A DNA stretch of 26,204 bases from an uncultured Coriobacteriaceae bacterium. Lineage in GTDB: Bacteria > Actinomycetota > Coriobacteriia > Coriobacteriales > Atopobiaceae. A program made the position numbers and the translations under genes. Below, piece after piece: positions 13,076-21,252 of this stretch. The DNA lies in the NCBI GenBank assembly GCA_900552935.1, contig USBN01000018.1:1-26204 (forward strand). The letters are read 5' to 3'. The notes below the pieces were generated by a model that worked only from the letters and a program-made list of their open reading frames with translations, searched no databases and had not been told where the DNA came from. Numbering within the stretch: position 1 is the first letter of the stretch; every line of letters begins with the position of its first letter.

Positions 13076-15088
13076 ATGCGCAAGTTCAAGACAGAGAGCA
13101 AGAAGCTCCTCGACCTTATGATCAACTCGATCTACACCAATAAGGAGATCTTCCTCCGAGAGCTCATTTCCAATGCGTCTGATGCCGAGGACAAGCTCTA
13201 TCTTCGCAGCCTCACGGATTCCGCGATTAATCTTGACGAGGACAGCCTCGCCATTCGAGTGACGCCCGACAAGGAGGCGCATACCCTCACCATCTCGGAC
13301 AACGGCCTTGGCATGACGGAGGAGGAGCTCGAGAAGAACCTCGGCACGATTGCACACTCGGGTTCTGAGGAGTTCAAGGCGGAGAATGCCGACCACCAGG
13401 GCGACGACGTCGATATCATCGGCCAGTTTGGTGTTGGTTTCTATTCTGCCTTCATGGTCGCCAAGGAGGTTCGCGTGGTGACCCGCGCTGCTGGCGAGGA
13501 TGTCGCGCATGAGTGGGTGAGCGACGGCCTCGAGGGCTACACCATTTCAGATGCCGAGCGTGATCACTGTGGTACTGACGTCATCCTTATCCTAAAGGAT
13601 GATGTCGAAGGCACGGATGGCGCGGAAGGCGAGCGTTACAGTCGCTTCCTCGAAGAGTGGACCCTCAAGGAGCTTATCCGCCAGTACAGCAACTACGTGC
13701 GCCATCCCATCCAGATGATGGTCACCAAGAGCCGTCAGAAGCCCAAGCCCGAGGACGCTCCGGAGGACTACACCCCTGAGTACGAGGACTACACAGAGCT
13801 CGAGACCATCAACTCCATGACGCCGATCTGGAAGAAGCGTGACGTCGAGCAGAAGGACTACGACGAGTTCTATAAGTCCACCTTCCATGATTGGGAGGAT
13901 CCGGCGCGCACCATCACCTTCCACGCCGAGGGCGCGCTTGAGTATGATGCACTGCTGTTCGTGCCGGGCAAGGCTCCGTTCGACCTCTACAGCAAGGATT
14001 ACGAGAAGGGCCTCGCGCTCTATAGCTCCAACGTCCTGATCATGGAGAAGTGCGCCGACCTCCTGCCTGACTATTACAACTTCGTGCGCGGCATCGTGGA
14101 TTCGCCGGATGTCACGCTGAACATTTCGCGTGAGACGCTGCAGCAGAATCGCCAGCTCAAGGCTATCGCCAAGCGCATCGAGAAGAAGGTCACGAGTGAG
14201 CTCGAGACCATGCGCGACCAGGATCGCGAGGCCTACGAGAAGTTCTTCGAGAACTTCGGCCGCGGCCTCAAGTACGGCATCTATTCGAGTTATGGCATGA
14301 AGGCCTCTGAGCTCGCAGACCTCCTGCTCTTCTGGAGCGCTCGCGAGCAGAAGATGGTCACGCTTGCCGAGTACGCGAAGGCCATGCCTGCCGGTCAGAA
14401 GGCCGCCTACTATGCTGCCGGCGACTCTCGCGATCGCCTGGAGAAGATGCCCGTCGTGAAGGCTGCTCTCGATCACGGCTTTGACGTCCTGCTTTGCACC
14501 GCTGATGTGGACGAGTTTACCTTCCAGTCCATGCGTGCCTATGAGGCCAAGGGCCTGCCCAAGACGTACGAGGATGACGCCGCGCGCGAGGCTGCAGAGA
14601 AGGCCGTCGCCGATGGCGCGGAGCCCGAGGTCGAGGATCGTTCGCTCGAGCTCAAGAACGTTGCCGCTGGTGACGTCGACTTTGCCACGGAGGACGAGAA
14701 GAAGGCGGCCGAGGAGGCCACGAAGGATAACGAGGACCTCTTCAAGGCGATGAAGGATGCTCTGGGCGAGAAGGTCACGAAGGTCACGGTGTCCGCGCGT
14801 CTGACTGATGCCCCCGCGGCGATTACCTCGGAGGGCCCGCTCACGCTCGAGATGGAGAAGGTCCTTGCGGCTGGCCCGGACGCAGCGGACGCTCCGAAGG
14901 CCCAGCGCGTGCTCGAGCTCAACGCCAAGCACCCGGTCTTCAACAAGCTCAAGGCCGCCCAGGAGGCTGGTGATACCGACAAGCTCACTAAGTACGCGGG
15001 CCTGCTGTATGACCAGGCGCTGCTTGTCGAGGGCATTCTGCCCGATGATCCGGTGGAGTTTGCCCAGAGGGTCTGCGAGCTGATGTAG
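13076..15088 (+). CDS. htpG: Molecular chaperone HtpG (Hsp90 family)
   Basis: An ATP-driven cytosolic homodimeric chaperone of 670 residues, somewhat longer than E. coli HtpG (624). The N-terminal GHKL ATPase has LRELISNASDAEDKL (Asn33, Asp36), DNGLGM (75-80) and the lid/glycine motif GQFGVGFYSAF, then CGTDVIL. The middle domain has PDYYNFVRGIVDSPDVTLNISRE with the conserved catalytic-loop Arg and the following LQQNRQLKAI. The C-terminal dimerisation domain carries an acidic, Lys/Glu/Ala-rich insertion. ATG 13076 has GGGAGG seven bases upstream. The frame can be extended to 13031, but only the shorter form gives the family's MRKFKTESKKLLDLMINS opening. It is a single-gene unit. Confidence 0.97.
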   Translation: MRKFKTESKKLLDLMINSIYTNKEIFLRELISNASDAEDKLYLRSLTDSAINLDEDSLAIRVTPDKEAHTLTISDNGLGMTEEELEKNLGTIAHSGSEEFKAENADHQGDDVDIIGQFGVGFYSAFMVAKEVRVVTRAAGEDVAHEWVSDGLEGYTISDAERDHCGTDVILILKDDVEGTDGAEGERYSRFLEEWTLKELIRQYSNYVRHPIQMMVTKSRQKPKPEDAPEDYTPEYEDYTELETINSMTPIWKKRDVEQKDYDEFYKSTFHDWEDPARTITFHAEGALEYDALLFVPGKAPFDLYSKDYEKGLALYSSNVLIMEKCADLLPDYYNFVRGIVDSPDVTLNISRETLQQNRQLKAIAKRIEKKVTSELETMRDQDREAYEKFFENFGRGLKYGIYSSYGMKASELADLLLFWSAREQKMVTLAEYAKAMPAGQKAAYYAAGDSRDRLEKMPVVKAALDHGFDVLLCTADVDEFTFQSMRAYEAKGLPKTYEDDAAREAAEKAVADGAEPEVEDRSLELKNVAAGDVDFATEDEKKAAEEATKDNEDLFKAMKDALGEKVTKVTVSARLTDAPAAITSEGPLTLEMEKVLAAGPDAADAPKAQRVLELNAKHPVFNKLKAAQEAGDTDKLTKYAGLLYDQALLVEGILPDDPVEFAQRVCELM

Positions 15089-15333
15089 TTTCGGCTTGGG
15101 CTCGTCTGCGGCCGTGGGCGCGGCAAGGTAGTGCGGCGAGGTGGTGCGGCTGGCGTCGGCCTGCCCGGGGCCGCTGGTACGGCGAGCTGGTGCGGCTGGC
15201 GTCGGGCCTGCCCGGGGCCGCTGGTACGGCGAGCTGGTGCGGCTGGCGTCGGCCTGGCGCGCGGATTGCGGATGCGGTTGGACTGTGTCGACGCGCCCGC
15301 TATGCGTGCTGCGGACGCAATAGCCATGAAAAC
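15089..15333. repeat. 46-47-nt tandem repeat after htpG
   Basis: Units 15145-15190 and 15191-15237 are identical except for one inserted G, and a third partial copy runs from 15238 to about 15257. Each begins TGCGGCTGGCGTCGG and ends GGCGAGCTGG. The rest of this stretch up to the terminator is GC-rich with no gene. Near-identity implies recent duplication. Confidence 0.88.
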
Positions 15334-15366
15334 GGCGGGGTCTCGCGTGTGCGAGGCCCCGCCTTT
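15334..15366. terminator. Bidirectional terminator, htpG / thioesterase
   Basis: A 13-bp stem (15334-15346 with 15351-15363, one G.U pair) and a GTGT loop. The plus side runs into TTTGTGT and the minus side into GTTTTC. It is placed to end both convergent genes, though it is 245 nt beyond the htpG stop. Confidence 0.85.
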
Positions 15367-15376
15367 GTGTGTTGGC

Positions 15377-15505
15377 ATGCGCTTGTGTGCCGAGCGGCGA
15401 CGCGTCTGTGTGGCACACCGGCGAGCGCGTATGCGCTTGTGCGCGTGGTACGTCTGTGTGCCACGCCGGTGAGCGCGTGAGCCGCGAACGTTGTGCCGCG
15501 AACGT
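15377..15505. repeat. Direct repeats near the thioesterase 3' end
   Basis: Two imperfect copies of a unit starting ATGCGCTTGTG and ending GAGCGCGT lie at 15377-15430 and 15431-15478. GCCGCGAACGT then occurs twice (15481-15491, 15495-15505), 14 nt apart. No gene is seen here. Confidence 0.7.
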
Positions 15506-15513
15506 CGACTGTT

Positions 15514-16260
15514 TTAGCTTAGGCGAACGATGGCATAGGGCGATCCGGCTTCGTCGTCGAGGGTGACGATGGTGGACGGGCTGCAGTCGGCGGGGGATTC
15601 GCGATGAACGTGCGGGTAGATAGTGTCGCCGAGCTTGGCGGCGCGGCTGTAGTGGACATCGAGCGCGCATGGCGTTGAGGCCTCGCCCTCTTCAAGCACG
15701 CCAAGCGCAAGGCTCACGTACTGCGCGTTATTGACGTGATGATTCGTGTCGATGTGCGCGCCGGTCACCGTGATGGGGACGCAAGCTTGGCCTTCGCCTT
15801 CAATGCGAACCACGCGCTGGATGGGTGGCAGATCGAGCGGCGAGTCGTTGCGAGCGTCCTCGACGTAGGGGGCGGACTCGCTCGCCGGAATGCGGATGGG
15901 GCGGCCCTTGTTGGCGTCGAACATGAACCAGCTCGAATCGGCGCGTACAAGGGGATGGACGGCCGCATCATCGCTTGCGCGGCAGACGGTGAAGTTGCGA
16001 CTGGCGCGCAGGCCCTTGAAGCCCGTCGCCCAGGTGCTCACGCGAATCTCGTCGCCGAAGCTTGGAAGCTCGGCAATGTCGATCTTCCAGGCGCTGAGTA
16101 GCCAGGCGAGCCCCGTCTCGGCGGTGTGCGCCGGTCCCAGTCCGAGCTCCTCGCTTCCAAACGTGGTGCAATCCTGCAGGTAGTTGACGAGAGAGGGGAT
16201 GGATAGCTTACCCGTCTCGTCTATCTCGCTGTACCTCACACGACTGGTGAACGAATACAT
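15514..16260 (-). CDS. Acyl-ACP thioesterase (FatA/FatB-like)
   Basis: A 248-residue double-hotdog thioesterase. It hydrolyses acyl-ACP (or acyl-CoA) to free fatty acid in the cytosol. The first hotdog (residues 3-125) has the family opening FTSRVRYSEIDETGKLSIPSL and a WLLSAWKIDI strand. The second holds HIDTNHHVNNAQY (about 169-181), which matches the Asp-x-Asn-x-His-V-N-N active-site motif (Asn173, His175). Length fits bacterial members of PF01643. ATG 16260 is preceded by GGAG and, further up, GGGGAGGA. A TAAAAT at 16287-16282 may be the -10 element, without a clear -35. It is monocistronic and ends at the bidirectional terminator near 15334-15366. Chain-length preference cannot be inferred. 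Confidence 0.92.
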   Translation of the reverse strand: MYSFTSRVRYSEIDETGKLSIPSLVNYLQDCTTFGSEELGLGPAHTAETGLAWLLSAWKIDIAELPSFGDEIRVSTWATGFKGLRASRNFTVCRASDDAAVHPLVRADSSWFMFDANKGRPIRIPASESAPYVEDARNDSPLDLPPIQRVVRIEGEGQACVPITVTGAHIDTNHHVNNAQYVSLALGVLEEGEASTPCALDVHYSRAAKLGDTIYPHVHRESPADCSPSTIVTLDDEAGSPYAIVRLS

Positions 16261-16381
16261 GTGACTCCAATCCTCCCCGGTATTTTATCCGTCAGGGGTT
16301 GTCCTCTGATTTTGTTAACGCGCTGGAAAGCCGGTGGCGCGCCCTGAGTCAGCCGCTCGGCCTGCCGCGCCCCGGTCGAAC

Positions 16382-16425
16382 AAAAACGCCCCGCGACGCC
16401 ATGGTGAACTGCGCCGCAGGGCGTT
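16382..16425 (-). terminator. Terminator of the MarR-ABC operon
   Basis: AACGCCC (16385-16391) pairs with GGGCGTT (16419-16425), with GCG/CGC and CGC/GCG pairs inside separated by mismatches. On the minus strand the stem runs into TTTTTG. It lies about 100 nt after the stop of the second ABC gene. Confidence 0.75.
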
Positions 16426-16525
16426 ACTTGCCAGTGAAGAGGCTGCCTCGCTGGGGCGTGCTCGGAGCCTGGGACGTACCCGCCCACGCCGGCGTGGGCG
16501 GTGGCCGGAACGCGCCCCGTCGCCA

Positions 16526-18430
16526 CTACTCCAGCTCGAAGGCGCCGGTGTAGAGCTGGTAGTAATAGCCCTTCTTGGCGATGAGCTCGTCGTGGTTGCC
16601 GCGCTCGATCACATGGCCGTGGTCGAGGCAGATGATCACGTCGGAGTTGCGCACGGTGGAGAGTCGGTGCGCAATGACGAAGGTAGTGCGGCCCTGCATG
16701 AGTGCGTCCATGCCCTTCTGCACGATGGCCTCGGTGCGCGTGTCGATCGAGCTCGTGGCCTCGTCCAGGATCATCGCGGGCGGGTCCGCCACGGCGGCGC
16801 GGGCGATGGAGATGAGCTGGCGCTGGCCCTGCGAGAGCTGGCTGCCATTGCCGGTGAGCATCGTGTTGTAGCCTTCGGGCAGGCGGGTGATGAAGTCATC
16901 GGCGCCAGCGAGCTTGGCGGCGGAGATGCACTCGGCATCGGTCGCATCGAGCTTGCCGTAGCGGATGTTGTCCATCACGGTGCCGGTGAACAGGTTCACG
17001 TCCTGGAGCACCACGCCGAGCGAACGGCGCAGGTCTGCCTTGCGGATCTTGTTCACGTTGATGCCGTCGTAGCGGATCCTGCCGTCGGCGATGTCGTAGA
17101 AGCGGTTGATGAGGTTGGTGATCGTGGTCTTGCCCGCGCCGGTGGCACCGACAAACGCGACCTTCTGGCCCGGCTTGGCATAGACGGAGACCCCGTAGAG
17201 CACCTGGTGGTCGGGCGTGTAGCCAAAGTCGACGTCCTCCATGCGCACGTCTCCGCGAAGGGGCGTGTAGGTGGTGGTGCCGTCGTGGTGCGGGTGCTTC
17301 CAGCCCCAGAGGCCCGTGCGCTTCTCGCTCTCGACGAGCTCGCCCTTCTCGACGCCCAGGTTGACGAGCGTGACGTAGCCCTGGTCCTCCTCGGGCTTCT
17401 CGTCGATGAGGTCGAAAATGCGATTGGCGCCGGCGAGGCCCATGACGACGAAGTTGATCTGCTGGGAGATCTGGCCGATCTGGCCGCAGAACTGCTTGGT
17501 CATGTTGAGGAACGGGACAACCACGGCGATGGAGAGCGCCATGCCGGAGAGCGACAGGTTGGGCACGTCGAGGGCGAGGAACAGGCCGCCGGCGAGCGCG
17601 ACGATGACGTAGAGCAGGTTGCCGATGTTCATAAGCACGGGCATGAGGATGTTGCCATACATGTTGGCCTGCTGGGAGACCTCGAACAGGTGCTGGTTGA
17701 AGCGGTCGAAGTCCTTCTCGGCGGCGGCTTCGTGGCAGAACGCCTTGACGACCTTCTGGCCGTTCATGATCTCCTCGACCTGGCCTTCGACCACGCCGAG
17801 CTCCTTCTGCTGCGCCACGAAGAAGCGGGCAGACTTGGAGCCAAGCAGGCGCGTCATGGCAACCATGAACGCGACGCCGGCGACGATGACAATGCACATC
17901 CACACGGAGTAGTAGAGCATGATGATGAACACCGTGGTGATGACAATGCTGGTCTGGAAGAGGTTCGGCAGCGACTGCGAGATCATCTGGCGGGTGGCAT
18001 CGATGTCGTTGGTGTAGTGGCTCATGATGTCGCCACGCTGGTTGGTGTCGAAGTAGCTGATCGGCAGGTCCTGCATGCGATTGAACATCTTCTCGCGAAG
18101 CTGCTCGAGCGTGCCCTGCGTGATGGTCGCCATCGAGCGGTTCCAGATGAGCGAGGCAATGACGCCCATAAGGTAGACCAGGGCGAGCGTAGAGACGAGG
18201 CGGAAGATCTCGGGCTGCGCCGAAGCCCAGTCGCCCGACGCCCCGTAGGTGGAGATGATCTCGAGGGCACCCTGGAGGAACACGGCGCCAAACGAGTTGG
18301 TGATGGCGGCGATGGCGAGACACACGACGACGAGGGAGAGTCGGCGCGGGTAGAACGAGAAGATCGTCTTGATGAGGCGCAGGGCGGTGCCGGCCTTGGC
18401 CTGCGGGCGCTTGGGCTGCTGCTTACTCAT
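16526..18430 (-). CDS. ABC exporter half-transporter, subunit 2 (consensus Walker B)
   Basis: A 634-residue membrane half-transporter: six-helix transmembrane domain (about 15-340), then an ATPase domain. Walker A is GATGAGKT (428-435), signature LSQGQ (532-536), Walker B LDEATSSID with catalytic Glu557, H-loop His588. The signature is degenerate (Q for the first G). It starts inside the end of the upstream ABC gene (8-nt overlap), so the two subunits are made together. The partner has a defective Walker B and H-loop; the pairing of that site with this LSQGQ fits heterodimeric exporters of the TM287/288, LmrCD or BmrCD type. An insert of about 25 residues (GLWGWKHPHHDG region) precedes the ATPase. 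Drug or lipid export is likely; the substrate is unknown. Confidence 0.93.
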   Translation of the reverse strand: MSKQQPKRPQAKAGTALRLIKTIFSFYPRRLSLVVVCLAIAAITNSFGAVFLQGALEIISTYGASGDWASAQPEIFRLVSTLALVYLMGVIASLIWNRSMATITQGTLEQLREKMFNRMQDLPISYFDTNQRGDIMSHYTNDIDATRQMISQSLPNLFQTSIVITTVFIIMLYYSVWMCIVIVAGVAFMVAMTRLLGSKSARFFVAQQKELGVVEGQVEEIMNGQKVVKAFCHEAAAEKDFDRFNQHLFEVSQQANMYGNILMPVLMNIGNLLYVIVALAGGLFLALDVPNLSLSGMALSIAVVVPFLNMTKQFCGQIGQISQQINFVVMGLAGANRIFDLIDEKPEEDQGYVTLVNLGVEKGELVESEKRTGLWGWKHPHHDGTTTYTPLRGDVRMEDVDFGYTPDHQVLYGVSVYAKPGQKVAFVGATGAGKTTITNLINRFYDIADGRIRYDGINVNKIRKADLRRSLGVVLQDVNLFTGTVMDNIRYGKLDATDAECISAAKLAGADDFITRLPEGYNTMLTGNGSQLSQGQRQLISIARAAVADPPAMILDEATSSIDTRTEAIVQKGMDALMQGRTTFVIAHRLSTVRNSDVIICLDHGHVIERGNHDELIAKKGYYYQLYTGAFELE

Positions 18431-20426
18431 TGGCCTCGCCTCCCTTCTCGGCGTTGGCAGGGGTTGCGGTTGCGGCGGGCGCGGCGGTTGCGGCGGTGGC
18501 GGCGGGCGCGGTGGCGCGCGCCTCGGCGCACGAGCCCTCGGCTGCCTCGATGTCCGCCTCGTCCGTGCCCATCTTGTTCTGCGAGGTGTACGTCTCGCGA
18601 TAGATGGCGCAGCGGCTCATGAGTTCGTCGTGCGTGCCAATGTCGGAGATGCGGCCGCCCTCCATCACCACGATGCGGTCTGCGTCTTCGACGCTTGAGA
18701 TACGCTGGGCGATGATGAGCTTTGTGGTCTCGGGCAGGTAGGTGGCGAGACCCTCGCGAATCTTGGCGTCGGTCTTGGTGTCGACGGCGCTCGTGGAGTC
18801 GTCGAGAATCAGGACCTTCGGGCGGCGGAGAAGGGCTCGCGCGATGCAGAGGCGCTGCTTCTGGCCACCGGAGACGTTGGAGCCTCCCTGCTCGATCCAG
18901 GTGTTGTAGCCCTCGGGGAAGCCGTCGACGAACTCGTCCGCACAGGCGAGGTGGGCGGCCGCGGCGACCTCCTCGTCCGTCGCGTTCTCATCGCCCCAGC
19001 GCAGGTTCTCGGCGATGGTTCCGCTGAACAGCACGTTCTTCTGGAGCACCATGGCGACGTTCGTGCGGAGCGTCTCGAGGTCATAGTCGCGGACATCGAC
19101 GCCGCCGACGCGCACGGTGCCCTCGGTCGCGTCATAGAGACGCGCGATGAGGTTCACGAGCGTGGACTTGGAGGAGCCCGTACCGCCGATGATGCCGATG
19201 GTCTCGCCGCTCTTGATGTGGAGGTCGATGTCGGAGAGGGCACGGCGCTCGGCACGGGCGGAGTACTTGAAGCTCACGTGACTGAAGTCGATCGAACCGT
19301 CCGCGACCTCGGTGACGGGGGAGGCGGGAGCCGCGATGGTGGGCTCGGCCTCGAGCACCTCGTTGATGCGTCGCGCGGACTCGTTCGCCATCGTGACCAT
19401 GACGAAGATCATTGAGAGCTGCATGAGGCTCATGAGGATCTGGAAGCCATAGGTGAAGATCGCGGAGAGCTGGCCCACGTCGAAGAGGGTGGCATTGCTG
19501 GTGATGATGACCTTGGAGCCCAGGTAGATAAGCACGACCCACGTGATGTTGACGGTGATCATCATCATCGGGTTGTTGAAGGCGAGCAGCTTCTCGGCGC
19601 GCGTGAAGTCATCGCGGACATCGCGCGCGGCGTGGGCGAACTTGGCCTTCTCGTAGTCCTCGCGCACGTAGCTCTTCACGACGCGCATGCCGGTGACGTT
19701 CTCCTCGACGGACTCGTTGAGGGCGTCGTACTTGTGGAAGACGCGCGAGAAGATGGGGCGGACGAGGTGGATGATGTAGAACAGGCCGAACGCCAGGAAC
19801 GGGATGAGCACCACGTAGATGAGCGCGAGCGGGCCGCCCATGGCCGTTGCCATCGCGAAGGCGAAGACGAGGCACAGCGGCGAACGGACGGCGATGCGGA
19901 TGATCATCATGAACGCCTGCTGGACGTTGTTGATATCGGTGGTGAGGCGCGTCACGAGCGAGCTCGAGGAGAACTCGTCGATGTTGGCGAAACTGAAGCG
20001 CTGGATGTTATAGAACATGTCGTGGCGCAGGTTCTTGGCGAAGCCGCAGCTAGCGTGGCTACAGGTGATGCCGGCGGCCGTGCCGAACGCGAGGGAGAGC
20101 AAGGCGAGTGCCACGAGGATCGCGGCGGGTTGCATGAGCTCTGGCACCGTGGCCTCGACCTTGATCTGGTCGATGAGCGATGCAGTGAGGAATGGGATTG
20201 CCATCTCGCAGATGACTTCGCCGAGCACGAGCAGGGGCGTGGCGACGGAGTAGCGCTTGTACTCGCGGATGCTGCTCATGAGGTTGCGCATGATGGCACC
20301 GTAGTCCACCTTCGTTTTGGCGGCGGGCTTGCTGACCACGGCGTTTGCGCCGGTGCCAGGCTTGCTGCCGGCGGCGCTCGCACCGGTCTCGGGTGCCTGC
20401 TGATTCGCGTCTAGTTCTTGCTGCAT
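18423..20426 (-). CDS. ABC exporter half-transporter, subunit 1 (degenerate ATP site)
   Basis: A 667-residue half-transporter with six predicted helices (about 60-345) and an ATPase domain. Walker A GGTGSSKS is at 414-421 and the signature VSGGQ at 518-522. Walker B is LDDSTSAVD, with Asp543 where the catalytic Glu should be, and the H-loop His is replaced by Gln574 (AQRISS). These are the hallmarks of the non-hydrolysing half of heterodimeric ABC exporters. Both ends have low-complexity tails: N-terminal Ala/Gly/Lys-rich about 1-40, and a C-terminal Ala/Thr/Pro-rich tail of about 40 residues. ATG 20426 has AAGGGGG seven bases upstream and overlaps the end of the marR-type gene by 16 nt. It forms an operon with the regulator and subunit 2. 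Confidence 0.93.
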   Translation of the reverse strand: MQQELDANQQAPETGASAAGSKPGTGANAVVSKPAAKTKVDYGAIMRNLMSSIREYKRYSVATPLLVLGEVICEMAIPFLTASLIDQIKVEATVPELMQPAAILVALALLSLAFGTAAGITCSHASCGFAKNLRHDMFYNIQRFSFANIDEFSSSSLVTRLTTDINNVQQAFMMIIRIAVRSPLCLVFAFAMATAMGGPLALIYVVLIPFLAFGLFYIIHLVRPIFSRVFHKYDALNESVEENVTGMRVVKSYVREDYEKAKFAHAARDVRDDFTRAEKLLAFNNPMMMITVNITWVVLIYLGSKVIITSNATLFDVGQLSAIFTYGFQILMSLMQLSMIFVMVTMANESARRINEVLEAEPTIAAPASPVTEVADGSIDFSHVSFKYSARAERRALSDIDLHIKSGETIGIIGGTGSSKSTLVNLIARLYDATEGTVRVGGVDVRDYDLETLRTNVAMVLQKNVLFSGTIAENLRWGDENATDEEVAAAAHLACADEFVDGFPEGYNTWIEQGGSNVSGGQKQRLCIARALLRRPKVLILDDSTSAVDTKTDAKIREGLATYLPETTKLIIAQRISSVEDADRIVVMEGGRISDIGTHDELMSRCAIYRETYTSQNKMGTDEADIEAAEGSCAEARATAPAATAATAAPAATATPANAEKGGEANE

Positions 20427-20971
20427 GGGCAGTCCCCCTTCTCATACGGGTCGATCGACTTCCAGTGTTCTTTGACGAGGTCAAGCATGTTCTCTAGTTC
20501 GTTGCGCTGCTCGCGGGTGAGGCAGGTGAGGGCGCCCGCGCGGAAGCCCTCGCGGCGCGTCTGCTCCTCAAGCGCCTGTGCGTGGCCCTCGGGCGTGAGC
20601 TGAACGATGAGCTGGCGACGGTCTTGCGGGTCGCGCGTGCGTTCGATGAGGCCGTCGCGCTCGATTTTTGCGAGGACCTCCGAAAGCGAGCCAGCCTTGA
20701 GGTCGAACATGTTCATGAGCTCGCGTTGGGGCATGGCGTCGCCGTGCTTGAGCAGGGCGCAGATGATGGGCGCGCGACCCGAGCGGCCGCCACCGTGGAT
20801 GTGGATGTAGTGGCCGCAGAAACCAAGCATGTCCACGATGTGCGCGCACTGGCGCTCGCAGGGGTCTGCGATATCCATCCAACGTGGGCGGAACGGGTCG
20901 TCCGTGGTGGGGAGGGGTCTGGATTCGACTCTTCCGCATGGGGTGAAACCCCCCGCTTCTTGCTGTTCCAT
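20411..20971 (-). CDS. MarR-family transcriptional regulator
   Basis: A 186-residue winged-helix repressor-type protein. The DNA-binding core spans about residues 65-130: MPQRELMNMFDLKAGSLSEV forms the helix-turn-helix and RTRDPQDRRQLIVQLTPEG the wing with the conserved D-x-R-R. A 40-residue N-terminal extension with His and Cys residues (CERQCAHIVDMLGFCGHYIHIHGG) precedes it; the clustered Cys and His could sense metal or oxidation, which is inference. AAAGGAGG just before ATG 20971 fixes the start, and Met32 is not needed. As first gene of the operon it probably represses its own promoter and the two exporter genes. Direct repeats just upstream of the -35 are the candidate operator. Confidence 0.92.
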   Translation of the reverse strand: MEQQEAGGFTPCGRVESRPLPTTDDPFRPRWMDIADPCERQCAHIVDMLGFCGHYIHIHGGGRSGRAPIICALLKHGDAMPQRELMNMFDLKAGSLSEVLAKIERDGLIERTRDPQDRRQLIVQLTPEGHAQALEEQTRREGFRAGALTCLTREQRNELENMLDLVKEHWKSIDPYEKGDCPCSKN

Positions 20972-21009
20972 GGGCCTCCTTTCAACGGTTCTTCGAATGT
21001 GACGGGAGA

Positions 21010-21038
21010 AGTCTAGGAGTCTGCTGAGAAATAGTCAA
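21010..21038 (-). promoter_or_regulatory. Promoter of the MarR-ABC operon
   Basis: On the minus strand TTGACT (21038-21033) and TAGACT (21015-21010) are 17 bases apart. Transcription would start near 21003, about 30 nt before the marR-type ATG at 20971. Confidence 0.75.
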
Positions 21039-21063
21039 GGTACCTAATGATTTGGAACCTAAT
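21039..21063. promoter_or_regulatory. Candidate MarR operator
   Basis: GGTACCTAAT (21039-21048) and GGAACCTAAT (21054-21063) are direct repeats 15 bases apart, immediately next to the -35 of the MarR promoter. The first contains the palindrome AGGTACCT (21038-21045). The AT-rich context and position fit an autorepressor site. Confidence 0.55.
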
Positions 21064-21108
21064 TATTTTACATTCACTTTGCGTGCCTAGTTTCAGCGCG
21101 CTTAGGTC

Positions 21109-21160
21109 GGCCGCGCGCGATGAGTTGGCCGCGCGCGATGAGCCGCGTCTTGGCCGCGCG
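21109..21160. repeat. GGCCGCGCGCGATGAG direct repeats
   Basis: GGCCGCGCGCGATGAG occurs at 21109-21124 and 21127-21142, 18 nt apart, and a shortened GGCCGCGCGATTG follows at 21152. It lies between the divergent MarR and Pst control regions and has no coding sense. Confidence 0.7.
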
Positions 21161-21163
21161 ATT

Positions 21164-21221
21164 GTAAGCGCAACGTAAGTCCGGGTCATCCGTACGTAAG
21201 GACGCGTCACCCGTTCGTAAG
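21164..21221 (+). promoter_or_regulatory. PhoB/PhoP-box-like direct repeat array upstream of pstS
   Basis: GTAAG occurs at 21164, 21175, 21196 and 21217, that is 11, 21 and 21 bases apart. TCATCCGTAC (21186) and TCACCCGTTC (21207) alternate with it, also 21 apart. Such 11-nt periodic direct repeats are the pattern bound by PhoB/PhoP-type response regulators upstream of pst genes. The motif is not the E. coli or Streptomyces consensus. Confidence 0.5.
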
Positions 21222-21252
21222 GCCTGACGGATTTCGCCGATCGCGCGCCGGC

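Noticed and set aside
16334..18622. Very long open frame on the plus strand opposite the ABC gene
   Set aside because: A shadow of high-GC coding DNA. The translation is a His/Asp/Val/Glu-rich repetitive mix with no family features, while the minus strand encodes a complete ABC transporter.
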